Shown piece after piece: positions 28,806 to 37,342 of a stretch of DNA of 64,000 bases (the stretch's first letter is position 1; the number at the start of each line of letters is the position of its first letter). This DNA is from Brevibacillus centrosporus (lineage in GTDB: Bacteria > Bacillota > Bacilli > Brevibacillales > Brevibacillaceae), in assembly GCF_003710815.1 (NCBI RefSeq), contig NZ_RHHP01000042.1, positions 62,001 to 126,000 on the forward strand, read 5' to 3'. The notes under the pieces are model-generated. The model was not told the origin of the DNA. It did not search any database and saw nothing but the letters and a program-made list of their open reading frames with translations. A program made the translations under genes and the position numbers.

Positions 28806-31800
28806 CTACAAGGGTCTGGTGCGTTGAAGACCGATCCGAGTCACGCCGTCTGCCCATTTTTCCTGGCAAACACGAACTTCGATGGGCCGATCTTTCATCC
28901 AGTCAGCGATCGCCTGGTGCACAACATGATGAGCATGTCGGCATGCGGCTAGCTCTTTCCCATAGACCGTTTCGTCATTTACCTCTGTCATCAAATCGGC
29001 GGTAACCCATTCCGGGAACCTTTCGATGAGATCATGCGAGCTGCGATTGATCGGGCTGTCCCGTGTATAGGCGATGCTTCCATTGGACAATTCAATCGGG
29101 AAATGCACTTTGTCAAAATCATTGCCCCATCGCCTGTAGGTCTGTAGCCAGCTCTTGTTGTCCGCGGCTATTTCCTGATCTTCATCGAGCCTTTTTGTCA
29201 GATACGAACGGAGGGATTCATAAGCGATTCGCTGTTCATGGGTAGCTTCCGTCAATTCCCGCCAGATCGTGTACATACGCGCACTCGGGATCCAATACGA
29301 GACCGGAAAACGCGGCGGACTGTTGTATCCGCTAAATGGCTGAATCCACTCATGAGATGGAATCCCGTGATCATCCAATACGATGTCCGGTGCCCATCGC
29401 TCCCACACTTTCGGGTAGACACGGCTTTCGCCAAAAGAGACGCCTTCCTGGAAGCGATACTTGGCAAATTCGAGCCCGCACGCGTTATAACGCGCGGCAT
29501 GCAGCTTCCAGCATGGGCTTTCTTTCGCCATCTCTGCATGCAAAGCAGCTCCATCCACATTTTCCAATGGGACGATCACCAGATTGATCGATTCGAGCAG
29601 CGCGGGCTCAACCGAGAGCTTCTCGATCATTTGCAGAGCAGCATTTGTGCTCGACACTTCATTCGCATGATGTCTCGCATTGATAAAAAAGGTTGGCTTA
29701 TACAGCCCGTGCTTCTCGAGGCGAGAGGATGACTTGGCAGCTTTCCCCTGAGCGAACAGTTCGACCAGCCAAATCCAGCTTCCGTTTAAAGAAAAGTCAA
29801 TCGGAGTCACACTGCCGGGGATGTGTCCTACTCTCTCGTCTAGCCAGCCTTGCACATCTTCGTTGACGAAAACGTCCTCCCAGATAGATTTCTTCTCTTG
29901 CAGATTCGGAGCGTTCTGTAGGATAGGCTGCGCAGAACATGCTGCTGCAGCGAGCCATTCCCCACATTCCTTTTCCAAACGAGGCTCGCCTACTCCCTCA
30001 AACGAAAACGCCAAACGGCCATCAGCTGAAGTTTGCTCCGTGATTCGCGCCTCCGCAAAAAGCTCAGGAGCGGGGGGATGGATTACCTCTCGTTGCTGCT
30101 CATGATTGGTATACCAGACCCAGTGTTCGGAAGGAAACGCATAAAGCGCTACGCTTGCCCATGGCTTCGCTCCTGATTCTACGTGCATGAATGGGAGAAT
30201 GCCTCCAGGTGCGTCCCATTCCGGATCCCCTACTCTTTTTCCATGATCGTGCATGGCATGCAGCGTATAGAAGTAAATGTCCTCGTGCAATGCTTCCAAT
30301 ACAGAGCTGTTCTCTTCTAAATGCGGCAATTTCTTCTCTACTGCATCCATCCCTACGTGGCATTCAAGCCTGGAAAACTTAGGAACACCCGGGTTGCTTC
30401 CTACCTGTTCCAAGACTTGCGGGAGGACAGAATCTTGATACCATTTCCAGAAACGATACGGGTTGGTAGGAAAAGACTTGCTAGCGATTTCGTTGCCTGT
30501 CGCTCCTTCGTAAATACGAATTCCTGCGAAAGGGATCATTACGTTCCCCTTCTTTGGTTGTCCAGGCATGTAAGGCAGGCTTTCCACCCAGCCTTCCCAT
30601 CGCCACGCCTCTATCTCACGCCCACTCTGGTCAAAGGCAGCCACACTGAACATCGGGGCCGCTGCATCCTCCATCAGCTTCAACGAGATTTGCTCCAGGG
30701 AGAGATCCAATGCATTCGCCAAAATCGAATCAAGCGGATACAGCTCCTGCAAAAACCGATGGACCAAATCCAGATGTTTTTCGCCAGGCTGGAAAGCGCG
30801 CGCTCGAAGCTCGACACGATCGATCCCGGCAAGCTCTTGGATGTGCGGCAGAACTTCTTGCATCGCCCAGTTTAGCCCCGACTTGTTGGCATCTCTGTAA
30901 ACAAAGCGCAAGAGCAGTCCCCATTGTTCGTGGATTTTGGACTGAAGCTGCTGTGACCACTCGTGAAAGGTCGGCTCACTGCAAGTGGTCGTGACTTCCA
31001 GCTCTAGCGACCCGACTGGATTTATACCCGCTTGCAGCTTTTCGATTTGCCCGAGCAAATACGCTTGAATCTCTTCCAGTTCACCAGCGTCTTTCCACTC
31101 CGCTGCCCATATTGGCTCTTCCTTTTCCATCTGGAGAGAAACTGATCTGTCCTTCTCTCTATCCCCCACATAGGTTTGCCACAATTCAACAGGCGAAAAG
31201 AGGTGCTCTGGGACGTGCAAGGTCTGTATTTCGTCAGCCTGATGAAGCGTAAACGCTTGCATTCCTAGCTGCGCACGTATCGCTACATCAGGACTGCTGC
31301 TTTTCAGCTGTGAAAATCGATGCCGCCATGTATCCTTCTTCCAGGAATCAAGAGGCTCCAATCCCTCGTCGAGAATATCCCGCGTAAAAGCGACGAGATG
31401 ATCTGAGTGACTGATCAGTTTGAGTGAACGCTTTTGATTGCTCAGCTGAAGCTTCTGCTGGTTTTCCTTTTCTTCTACGGCAGTATCGATCTCCACGACA
31501 AAGCGCTCTGAAGCCGCTGTCTCTCCAAGAGTATGAGTCAAGGGGAAGCATACCGCTCCGGCTGCCTGAGCGAGTCTTGCTCCCAGCTCAATAAACGCAA
31601 CGGTTTCTTCCTGAGCGGCTCGGTTCACAGACAAGCTGACATCGAGTGTCGGGAGGAGCTCTCCCTCTTTTCTTTGATAGATTCCTTCTGTCGTAAAGAG
31701 GTTATGCAAGGAGTAAAAGGACGGCTGCCGTCTATTCTCTGGTCTAGCTTCTCTCGGGCCGCTCCCCTGCTTTGCTGCTAGCAGCACATGACCGTTTTGC

Positions 31801-32282
31801 AGGAGACTTTTGTAATCGAATGATTCGGCAACCAAAGCGCGCGCTGCATGAAGCGTCATCAGGGGTGACGTTCCCGTTACAACCAAAATCGTACCCTCTT
31901 CTTCTGGAATCACCTGTAGAATTCCATTTTCCTGCTGCTCGTTCTGGCGATAGGGCTCTAGCGCATGGATTCTGTCTCCCAGGATATCGGTCAGCCAGTT
32001 CCATTCATGGCCGAGAACGAGGTGGAAATGGCGCTGGTCCGCTGGCATCTCACCCGCCGAATGAGAGTCGAGTCGATCCTCTGCAAACAGATTCTCGTAA
32101 ACAGGAAGCGGCAAATCGGGCAAATGAAGACCGATTCTCCCCGCCAGCTCGACCATGGCAGCTGATTCCCAGCATGATCGCTGAGAAGGAACGGTCATCC
32201 GATTTCGGATTCCCTTTGGTGATGCATTGTCGTTCAGCGAAAAAAAGATGCCGTCATTGCTCCATATCGTGCTTGTACGCAT
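28806..32282 (-). CDS. Very large M14-type zinc carboxypeptidase-like protein
   Basis: 1158 residues, with no signal peptide or membrane segment, so probably cytoplasmic. The recognisable part is the C-terminal third: FFINARHHANEVSSTNAAL (HxxE zinc motif, about residue 867), VIVPLENVDGAALHAEMA and IVLDDHGIPSHEW (likely third zinc ligand, about residue 969). The first roughly 800 residues match nothing I recognise. Classic M14 enzymes are 300-400 residues. First gene of the cluster, with its own promoter and operator palindrome. The role is probably trimming of peptides imported by the DUF969/DUF979 pair before Pcp and PxpABC act. The ribosome site is weak (GGGATGG). Confidence 0.75.
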   Translation of the reverse strand: MRTSTIWSNDGIFFSLNDNASPKGIRNRMTVPSQRSCWESAAMVELAGRIGLHLPDLPLPVYENLFAEDRLDSHSAGEMPADQRHFHLVLGHEWNWLTDILGDRIHALEPYRQNEQQENGILQVIPEEEGTILVVTGTSPLMTLHAARALVAESFDYKSLLQNGHVLLAAKQGSGPREARPENRRQPSFYSLHNLFTTEGIYQRKEGELLPTLDVSLSVNRAAQEETVAFIELGARLAQAAGAVCFPLTHTLGETAASERFVVEIDTAVEEKENQQKLQLSNQKRSLKLISHSDHLVAFTRDILDEGLEPLDSWKKDTWRHRFSQLKSSSPDVAIRAQLGMQAFTLHQADEIQTLHVPEHLFSPVELWQTYVGDREKDRSVSLQMEKEEPIWAAEWKDAGELEEIQAYLLGQIEKLQAGINPVGSLELEVTTTCSEPTFHEWSQQLQSKIHEQWGLLLRFVYRDANKSGLNWAMQEVLPHIQELAGIDRVELRARAFQPGEKHLDLVHRFLQELYPLDSILANALDLSLEQISLKLMEDAAAPMFSVAAFDQSGREIEAWRWEGWVESLPYMPGQPKKGNVMIPFAGIRIYEGATGNEIASKSFPTNPYRFWKWYQDSVLPQVLEQVGSNPGVPKFSRLECHVGMDAVEKKLPHLEENSSVLEALHEDIYFYTLHAMHDHGKRVGDPEWDAPGGILPFMHVESGAKPWASVALYAFPSEHWVWYTNHEQQREVIHPPAPELFAEARITEQTSADGRLAFSFEGVGEPRLEKECGEWLAAAACSAQPILQNAPNLQEKKSIWEDVFVNEDVQGWLDERVGHIPGSVTPIDFSLNGSWIWLVELFAQGKAAKSSSRLEKHGLYKPTFFINARHHANEVSSTNAALQMIEKLSVEPALLESINLVIVPLENVDGAALHAEMAKESPCWKLHAARYNACGLEFAKYRFQEGVSFGESRVYPKVWERWAPDIVLDDHGIPSHEWIQPFSGYNSPPRFPVSYWIPSARMYTIWRELTEATHEQRIAYESLRSYLTKRLDEDQEIAADNKSWLQTYRRWGNDFDKVHFPIELSNGSIAYTRDSPINRSSHDLIERFPEWVTADLMTEVNDETVYGKELAACRHAHHVVHQAIADWMKDRPIEVRVCQEKWADGVTRIGLQRTRPL

Positions 32283-32317
32283 ATTTCACCATCCCACTTG
32301 ACTCTGTTTTTCCGCAG

Positions 32318-32332
32318 TTCCGAATTTCGGAA
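32318..32332. promoter_or_regulatory. Perfect palindrome in the leader of the M14 gene
   Basis: TTCCGAATTTCGGAA is a perfect palindrome around a central T, located about 36-50 bases before the start codon and downstream of the promoter. Two close relatives precede pxpB. Likely operator of the cluster's IclR regulator. Confidence 0.65.
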
Positions 32333-32357
32333 TGTTCATTTCATTTTTAATAGATTT

Positions 32358-32386
32358 ATCATAAATACATATAGCTTAAAAATCAA
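32358..32386 (-). promoter_or_regulatory. Promoter of the M14/DUF969/DUF979/pcp operon
   Basis: On the minus strand TTGATT (32381-32386), a 17-base spacer and TATGAT (32358-32363). Transcription would start about 70 bases before the M14 gene and cross the palindrome. Confidence 0.6.
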
Positions 32387-32483
32387 CAGTGGATTTACAA
32401 GGTTCTGAAAAAATAATCATTTTTCGCTACCCTTGCTTTCAGAGCATTGCATCTGCAGCAAGGGGAATGCCCGTTCCATGCAC

Positions 32484-33365
32484 TTAATGAATGTTTTTCT
32501 TCTTAAATCTTCCACCCGACACATCGTGAATATGACCAATAGCCAAAAAGGCGGTCGGGTCGATTTCCTCCACAATCGATTTTAATTTAGCTTCCTCCAA
32601 TCGGGTAATCACACAAAAGATGACTTTTTTATCCTCGCCGGAATACCCGCCTTCTCCGCTCAAGTAGGTAATCCCCCGCCCTAACCGCGCACCAAGAGCG
32701 TCGCCTATCTCGTCGGGGCTGTCACTGATGATATAGACCGATCGGGACTGCTCAAGACCGACCATCGTCAGATCAATCATTTTGTAGGCAATATAATAGG
32801 CAATCAGGGAGTACATCGCCCGATCCCATCCGAAAATAAAGCCAGCACTGCCCAGTATGAAAATGTTAAAAAACATGACGACTTCGCCCACGGAAAACGG
32901 GCTTTTCTTGGTTAAAAGAATCGCGACGATCTCGGTGCCATCTAGTGAGCCTCCTGCCCGAATCACCAACCCTACCCCAACCCCCACGATAATGCCGCCA
33001 AAAACGGCCGAAAGAAGCAGGTCATGTGTCAAGCTCGGTACCGGCAGCAAAAGAAAGGTACCCACAGACATCACCGCGACCCCGAATAAGGTCGAGATGG
33101 CAAACGTTTTTCCGATTTGCTTATAGCCGATAATTAAAAATGGGAGATTTAAGAGAAATAAAAAGAGCCCCAGCTTCAGGCCTGTCAAATGAGACAGCAT
33201 AATGGAGAGACCGGTCACCCCGCCATCGATAATGTTGTTGGGGACAAGGAAAATTTCCAGCCCGACTGATACGAGCAAAGCACCTACGAATATAATGAAC
33301 GCTCTGGTGAGGATTCTTCTCTTTTTCGTTTTTTTATGCGTCGTACCGATTACAGTCCCTACCAT
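32484..33365 (-). CDS. YitT-family membrane protein (DUF161 plus DUF2179)
   Basis: 293 residues. An N-terminal set of about five to six membrane segments (VGLEIFLVPNNIIDGGVTGL, GGSLDGTEIVAILLTKK) is followed by a soluble DUF2179 domain (DKKVIFCVITRLEEAKLKSI, PTAFLAIGHIHDVSGGRFKK). Function of the family is unknown. The ATG at 33365 is preferred over 33374 because GGGGAAGG then sits 9 bases upstream. Its neighbours do not suggest a role. Confidence 0.85.
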   Translation of the reverse strand: MVGTVIGTTHKKTKKRRILTRAFIIFVGALLVSVGLEIFLVPNNIIDGGVTGLSIMLSHLTGLKLGLFLFLLNLPFLIIGYKQIGKTFAISTLFGVAVMSVGTFLLLPVPSLTHDLLLSAVFGGIIVGVGVGLVIRAGGSLDGTEIVAILLTKKSPFSVGEVVMFFNIFILGSAGFIFGWDRAMYSLIAYYIAYKMIDLTMVGLEQSRSVYIISDSPDEIGDALGARLGRGITYLSGEGGYSGEDKKVIFCVITRLEEAKLKSIVEEIDPTAFLAIGHIHDVSGGRFKKKNIH

Positions 33366-33425
33366 TTGCACCATCCTTCCCCTTTCTCTATAACTTCATC
33401 ATTCCCACCACGAGCAAAAAAAATA

Positions 33426-33451
33426 GCCAGCCCCTGCCAAGGGAGGCTGAC
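33426..33451 (-). terminator. Terminator of the PfkB gene
   Basis: On the minus strand GTCAGCCTCCCT pairs imperfectly with AGGGGCTGGC and is followed by a run of T residues (33416-33424). Confidence 0.75.
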
Positions 33452-33506
33452 TTCGAAAAATGACTTTACCTAGAAGATAGCTTTATGTGGCCTTCCTTCT
33501 ACTCGC

Positions 33507-34418
33507 TTAACGCTCTATGAGAGTAATTTGAGGTAGAAAGGCATCGATATTCTCACGTGTGCAAAATCCTTCTGAAATCGCAGTCGAACAGCCTGCCGCA
33601 ACAGCATAACGAAAGGCGTCCCTGATTTCCCACTGGTGTGAAACTCCATACAGGAACCCTGCAACTACCGAGTCCCCAGCACCTATGGAATTGACAGCCT
33701 GTTGTTTCGGGAACTGTGCGACCAGCTCCGTCTCCGGACTCACCAACACCGCTCCGTTCCCTCCCAGAGTCACAATCACATTGCTTGCCCCTATTTCCAT
33801 CGCCTTTTTTGCATAATACACGGCTTCCTCGAAAGTCGTTACCTGCACTCCAAAAAGTTCTCCAAGCTCGTGCTGGTTGGGCTTGATTAAAAAAGGTCCC
33901 TCTGGCAGAGCCTGGGCAAGCGCCTTTCCTTTCGCATCGAGAATCACGTTTACACCTCGCGGACGCAGGCGTTGCATGATCGAGCCGTAGAAATCTGCGG
34001 GCATGCTTGCAGGGACACTCCCTGCGAGCACAAGCACATCATTACCCGTCAAAAGATCGAGCTGGCCTAGGAGCTGGCCTTGGGCTTCGCTTGGGATCGA
34101 GGGCGACACGCCACTTATGTCTGTTTCTGTCCCCGCCTTGATTTTGATATTGATTCGCGAATCTTCTGCAATAGAAATGAGCTGGTGAACAATGCCTTCC
34201 CGCTCTAGCTCCTGTCGAATAAATGCCCCCGAAAAGCCGCCTGCAAAACCAAGAGCTACGCTCGGCAGCCCAAGATTTCGCAGCACTTTCGAGACGTTGA
34301 TCCCTTTTCCACCTGCTGATTTCCACTCTTTTTGCGCTTCGTGAATGCTGCTTTGAGTCAATGTTTGAAGCCATACATGGTAGTCGATGGAAGCATTCAA
34401 GGTAACGGTATAAATCAT
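33507..34418 (-). CDS. PfkB-family sugar kinase, 1-phosphofructokinase type
   Basis: 303 residues. MIYTVTLNASIDYHVWL starts like FruK and LacC, GGKGINVSKVLRNLG is the first PfkB signature, and NSIGAGDSVVAGFLYG is the second with the catalytic Asp. It phosphorylates fructose 1-phosphate or tagatose 6-phosphate. There is no PTS or repressor gene next to it, unlike the usual fruRKA operon, so the substrate is open. ATG at 34418 gives the standard N-terminus; a longer frame upstream is unlikely. Confidence 0.85.
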   Translation of the reverse strand: MIYTVTLNASIDYHVWLQTLTQSSIHEAQKEWKSAGGKGINVSKVLRNLGLPSVALGFAGGFSGAFIRQELEREGIVHQLISIAEDSRINIKIKAGTETDISGVSPSIPSEAQGQLLGQLDLLTGNDVLVLAGSVPASMPADFYGSIMQRLRPRGVNVILDAKGKALAQALPEGPFLIKPNQHELGELFGVQVTTFEEAVYYAKKAMEIGASNVIVTLGGNGAVLVSPETELVAQFPKQQAVNSIGAGDSVVAGFLYGVSHQWEIRDAFRYAVAAGCSTAISEGFCTRENIDAFLPQITLIER

Positions 34419-34617
34419 GCGCTCACCACTTTTACGATTATCTTTTCTTTCTATTTCTACATAGCGCAGCGGATCTCTTTCTTTTTGGGGGCAGCTGCAC
34501 GATTCCCACAAAACCATGCATAGGACACCCTACCAGTTGGGATAGCTCCACCCGCTTCTTCATATACATAAACCGTGATTTCTAGAACCGATCCTTTTTG
34601 GAAAGCGGTGGTGACTC

Positions 34618-35661
34618 TTGTCTCCCTATCCCTCTCTGGAAGAAGGGCTCATCGATCAGTTGTTCCTCACCTATGCGGGCTACAGTATTGGTACAGATGG
34701 AACGCCCCATTACCAATTTTGGGAGACGACTGATTTTCTCCCGCTCTTAACCTACGTGGATGCGCATACGGGCTGTGTGGACGGTACGATGTTTACCGAC
34801 TTCCTGTTCCTTGCCCTTGGAATACTCAATGAGTCAGGCGAAGGGCGCTTTTTGACCCGGAATGAAAAGTCTCCTGCCAATTGGACGGAGTGGGTCCGTT
34901 ACCTAGATGAGCTGTTCTTGTGCGATCGGAATCTGGACGCACTTTGCCAGGCTGTCCATCGATCCGCCCTCTCTAAGACAAATGTCTGGATTGCGCTCCC
35001 CTACCCGAATCCACAGGTTTTTACCAATGACCTTTTGCGCGTACAAGCCGTCGTCGAATGGATCTGCCTGTTTCTCTCGAAGTGGGAGAGCAGCCTCCTG
35101 AAATGCTGCTTGCACCTGAAAGGTTTCTATTGGCTGCAGGAGAGCCTGTATGAACACGGAGGAGCTTTCGACGATCGCTTCGTCATTAAAGAGGTAAACC
35201 AACAGATTCACTCCCTCCAGGTGGACGGTTGTCAACTGAAGTCGATTTGGATTCCTTACCAGCTGGCACACGGTTGGAACGAATGGAGCTCTTTAGGTTT
35301 TGACCTCGCTTTTCTCCAGCCCAATGCTTATTTCAATCCACAACGGAGTATTTCAAAGGCTGCTGCCTCTGCTTACGAAAATGGCATGGGCTTCGAGATC
35401 GAGTTTGATCTGGCCGTCACGTACGATCAGGCGAAAAGAGAAAAGCTGCAGGAGTACTTACGGCTTGGAGCTACAGGTGGCACGGATGAGAATGGGAGAT
35501 ACTTCGGCCCCTATCAGTTTGAATCTCCACTTGCCTGGTATACGGGTGGCTGGTTTTTTGGAAAAAATGGAAGAAAGCAAGCCATGGTCAGCCTCTATCA
35601 TTCGAACGATCCTCTTTATAACCAGATTTTTGCCTTTTTGAACGGATTTACGGATTGCTAG
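34618..35661 (+). CDS. DUF4855 domain protein
   Basis: 347 residues, soluble, no signal sequence. LFLTYAGYSIGTDGTPHYQF, FLPLLTYVDAHTGCVDGTMF, IPYQLAHGWNEWSSLGFDLA and FLQPNAYFN match the pattern of DUF4855 proteins, predicted to adopt a glycosidase-like barrel; the function is not known. The frame has no early ATG; a stop lies six bases before a TTG at 34618, which follows AAGCGGTGG, so TTG is taken as start. Divergent from the PfkB gene. Confidence 0.75.
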   Translation: MSPYPSLEEGLIDQLFLTYAGYSIGTDGTPHYQFWETTDFLPLLTYVDAHTGCVDGTMFTDFLFLALGILNESGEGRFLTRNEKSPANWTEWVRYLDELFLCDRNLDALCQAVHRSALSKTNVWIALPYPNPQVFTNDLLRVQAVVEWICLFLSKWESSLLKCCLHLKGFYWLQESLYEHGGAFDDRFVIKEVNQQIHSLQVDGCQLKSIWIPYQLAHGWNEWSSLGFDLAFLQPNAYFNPQRSISKAAASAYENGMGFEIEFDLAVTYDQAKREKLQEYLRLGATGGTDENGRYFGPYQFESPLAWYTGGWFFGKNGRKQAMVSLYHSNDPLYNQIFAFLNGFTDC

Positions 35662-35696
35662 AGGTTCTTCCTTTTTCCATTCCCCGCTGTTTGGGT

Positions 35697-35702
35697 TATA
35701 AT
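35697..35702 (+). promoter_or_regulatory. -10 box before the SWIM/SNF2 operon
   Basis: TATAAT lies 36 bases before the SWIM gene start. The -35 region has no strong match. GGAGGA (35720-35727 region) is the ribosome site. Confidence 0.5.
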
Positions 35703-35737
35703 GGAGGGATGACACTTCGTGCGGAGGATCAAACCAG

Positions 35738-37342
35738 ATGTTGCAAAGAGAACTGACACGGGAACAAGCAGTGCGGGCAGGTGAGCAGCTCCTCGTTTTT
35801 GCGGAAGGGCCGATCATGGAGCGTGGATACTCCTACTTTTCGGATGGCGTGGTATTCAACACCCGCGTCGAAAAGGAAACGCTATTGACCAGCGATGTAC
35901 AAGGCACGCAGGTATACCATGTCGTACTGGATCTCGAGGATGTCCAGAACAGTACCTGTACCTGCCCGTACAGTCGGCTGTGCAAGCATATTGCAGCGAC
36001 GTTCTTTCAGATGTATAGCGTTTTCGAAAATCCACGCCAATACCTGTCCCGTGCCCAACAGCCGCGACGAGCGAGATTTTCCCCTGCTATGCTCGTTCCT
36101 ACCTTTCGAAATAGTAACCAGGTGACCGCTCAGGAAGGTACAGCAGCTGTGCAGTCCCCGCTAACGCCTGGCAGTCCTGTACGTGATTGGTGGACGTTTT
36201 TGGAAAGCTGGACACGCAACCTCCCCTCTGCGATGGAAACGTATCGGGCTTCCTCGGAGCTTATGTCCAGCTATCAAAATGTCCTGAGTGTCGCTGCTGG
36301 CTGGTCAACTGCTCGTGCGCAGCTATTTACGGTGCACGCCATCGTCTTTCACCTCCTGAAGCTGCAGGAGTTCGTCAAAACGAATCGGCAGTCGTACTGG
36401 TTCCAAGACTTATCCCAGACCGCTGAACGCTTGGTTGAGCAGCTGGAAGGCACTTTGTTTTACCTGGATGTGGAGGAGCTTCACGCAAAGCATCGGGATT
36501 TACTGGAAGAGACCATGCAGATCGTCAAAAAAATGAAGGAAACGGAATCGACGGCTCTTTACTGGACCTTTGCCTACCAGCTTCTTTGGTGGCATCTGCT
36601 GCAGGTACCGGAATGGATTCAAACGGAGGTCGAGGATCTAGAACGGCTGCTTCACCATTCTTCGGCCACCCCGTCCGAGCAGGAAATTTACAAGCTGCTG
36701 CGTGCTCATTTTTATGTCATGGCAGGCAAGGATGAAGCTGCCAAAGAGACATGGATTGCCAACAGTAGACTCACGCTTTCCTTTTATCTGCCCTATTTGA
36801 AAATGTTCGCTCGAAATGAGGAATGGCAGCGCTTTTTGACGTGGACGGATTGGTTGCAGTCCCTCATCGGCCAAGCGGATCCCCAGAACTACCAGCTCGT
36901 GATGGCCATCTGGCAGGAAGCGATGGAGCGCGTCTGCAGGGCGAGTGAGTGTGGAGAGAGTCTGAAGCTCTTTTTGCCAAGCAGCTTCCACGAGTATTCG
37001 TCCTATCTATTTGATCAACAGCAGTTTCGGCAGTGGATCGATTTGCAGATGTCCTATCACGTGCCATTGACAGAGGTTTTGGCAACTCCATTTAAAGAAG
37101 TGGAAGACAGGCAGCCTTCTCTGCTCTTCCCTCTGTATGTACGAGAAATCAATCGGCTGATCGGCGAACGAAACCGACCAGCCTATAAAGAGGCTATCAA
37201 GCTGTTAAAGAAGGCCAGAGCTGCCTTTAGCAAAGCGGATCAGGAAGCACGCTGGGTGCAATTTGTCGAGCAACTGTCTACGAAGCACAATCGTTTGCGC
37301 GCCTTCCAGGAGGAGCTAAGGAGAGGAAATCTGAACTTATGA
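35738..37342 (+). CDS. SWIM zinc-finger protein
   Basis: 534 residues. An N-terminal SWIM finger reads STCTCPYSRLCKHIAATFFQ (CxCx(n)CxH, about residues 70-90). The remaining 430 residues are helical and unassigned. In many Bacillota a SWIM protein is encoded directly before an SNF2 ATPase; the finger probably contacts DNA or partner protein for the ATPase. ATG at 35738 with a good ribosome site 9 bases upstream. The stop overlaps the start of the SNF2 gene (ATGA). Confidence 0.85.
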   Translation: MLQRELTREQAVRAGEQLLVFAEGPIMERGYSYFSDGVVFNTRVEKETLLTSDVQGTQVYHVVLDLEDVQNSTCTCPYSRLCKHIAATFFQMYSVFENPRQYLSRAQQPRRARFSPAMLVPTFRNSNQVTAQEGTAAVQSPLTPGSPVRDWWTFLESWTRNLPSAMETYRASSELMSSYQNVLSVAAGWSTARAQLFTVHAIVFHLLKLQEFVKTNRQSYWFQDLSQTAERLVEQLEGTLFYLDVEELHAKHRDLLEETMQIVKKMKETESTALYWTFAYQLLWWHLLQVPEWIQTEVEDLERLLHHSSATPSEQEIYKLLRAHFYVMAGKDEAAKETWIANSRLTLSFYLPYLKMFARNEEWQRFLTWTDWLQSLIGQADPQNYQLVMAIWQEAMERVCRASECGESLKLFLPSSFHEYSSYLFDQQQFRQWIDLQMSYHVPLTEVLATPFKEVEDRQPSLLFPLYVREINRLIGERNRPAYKEAIKLLKKARAAFSKADQEARWVQFVEQLSTKHNRLRAFQEELRRGNLNL

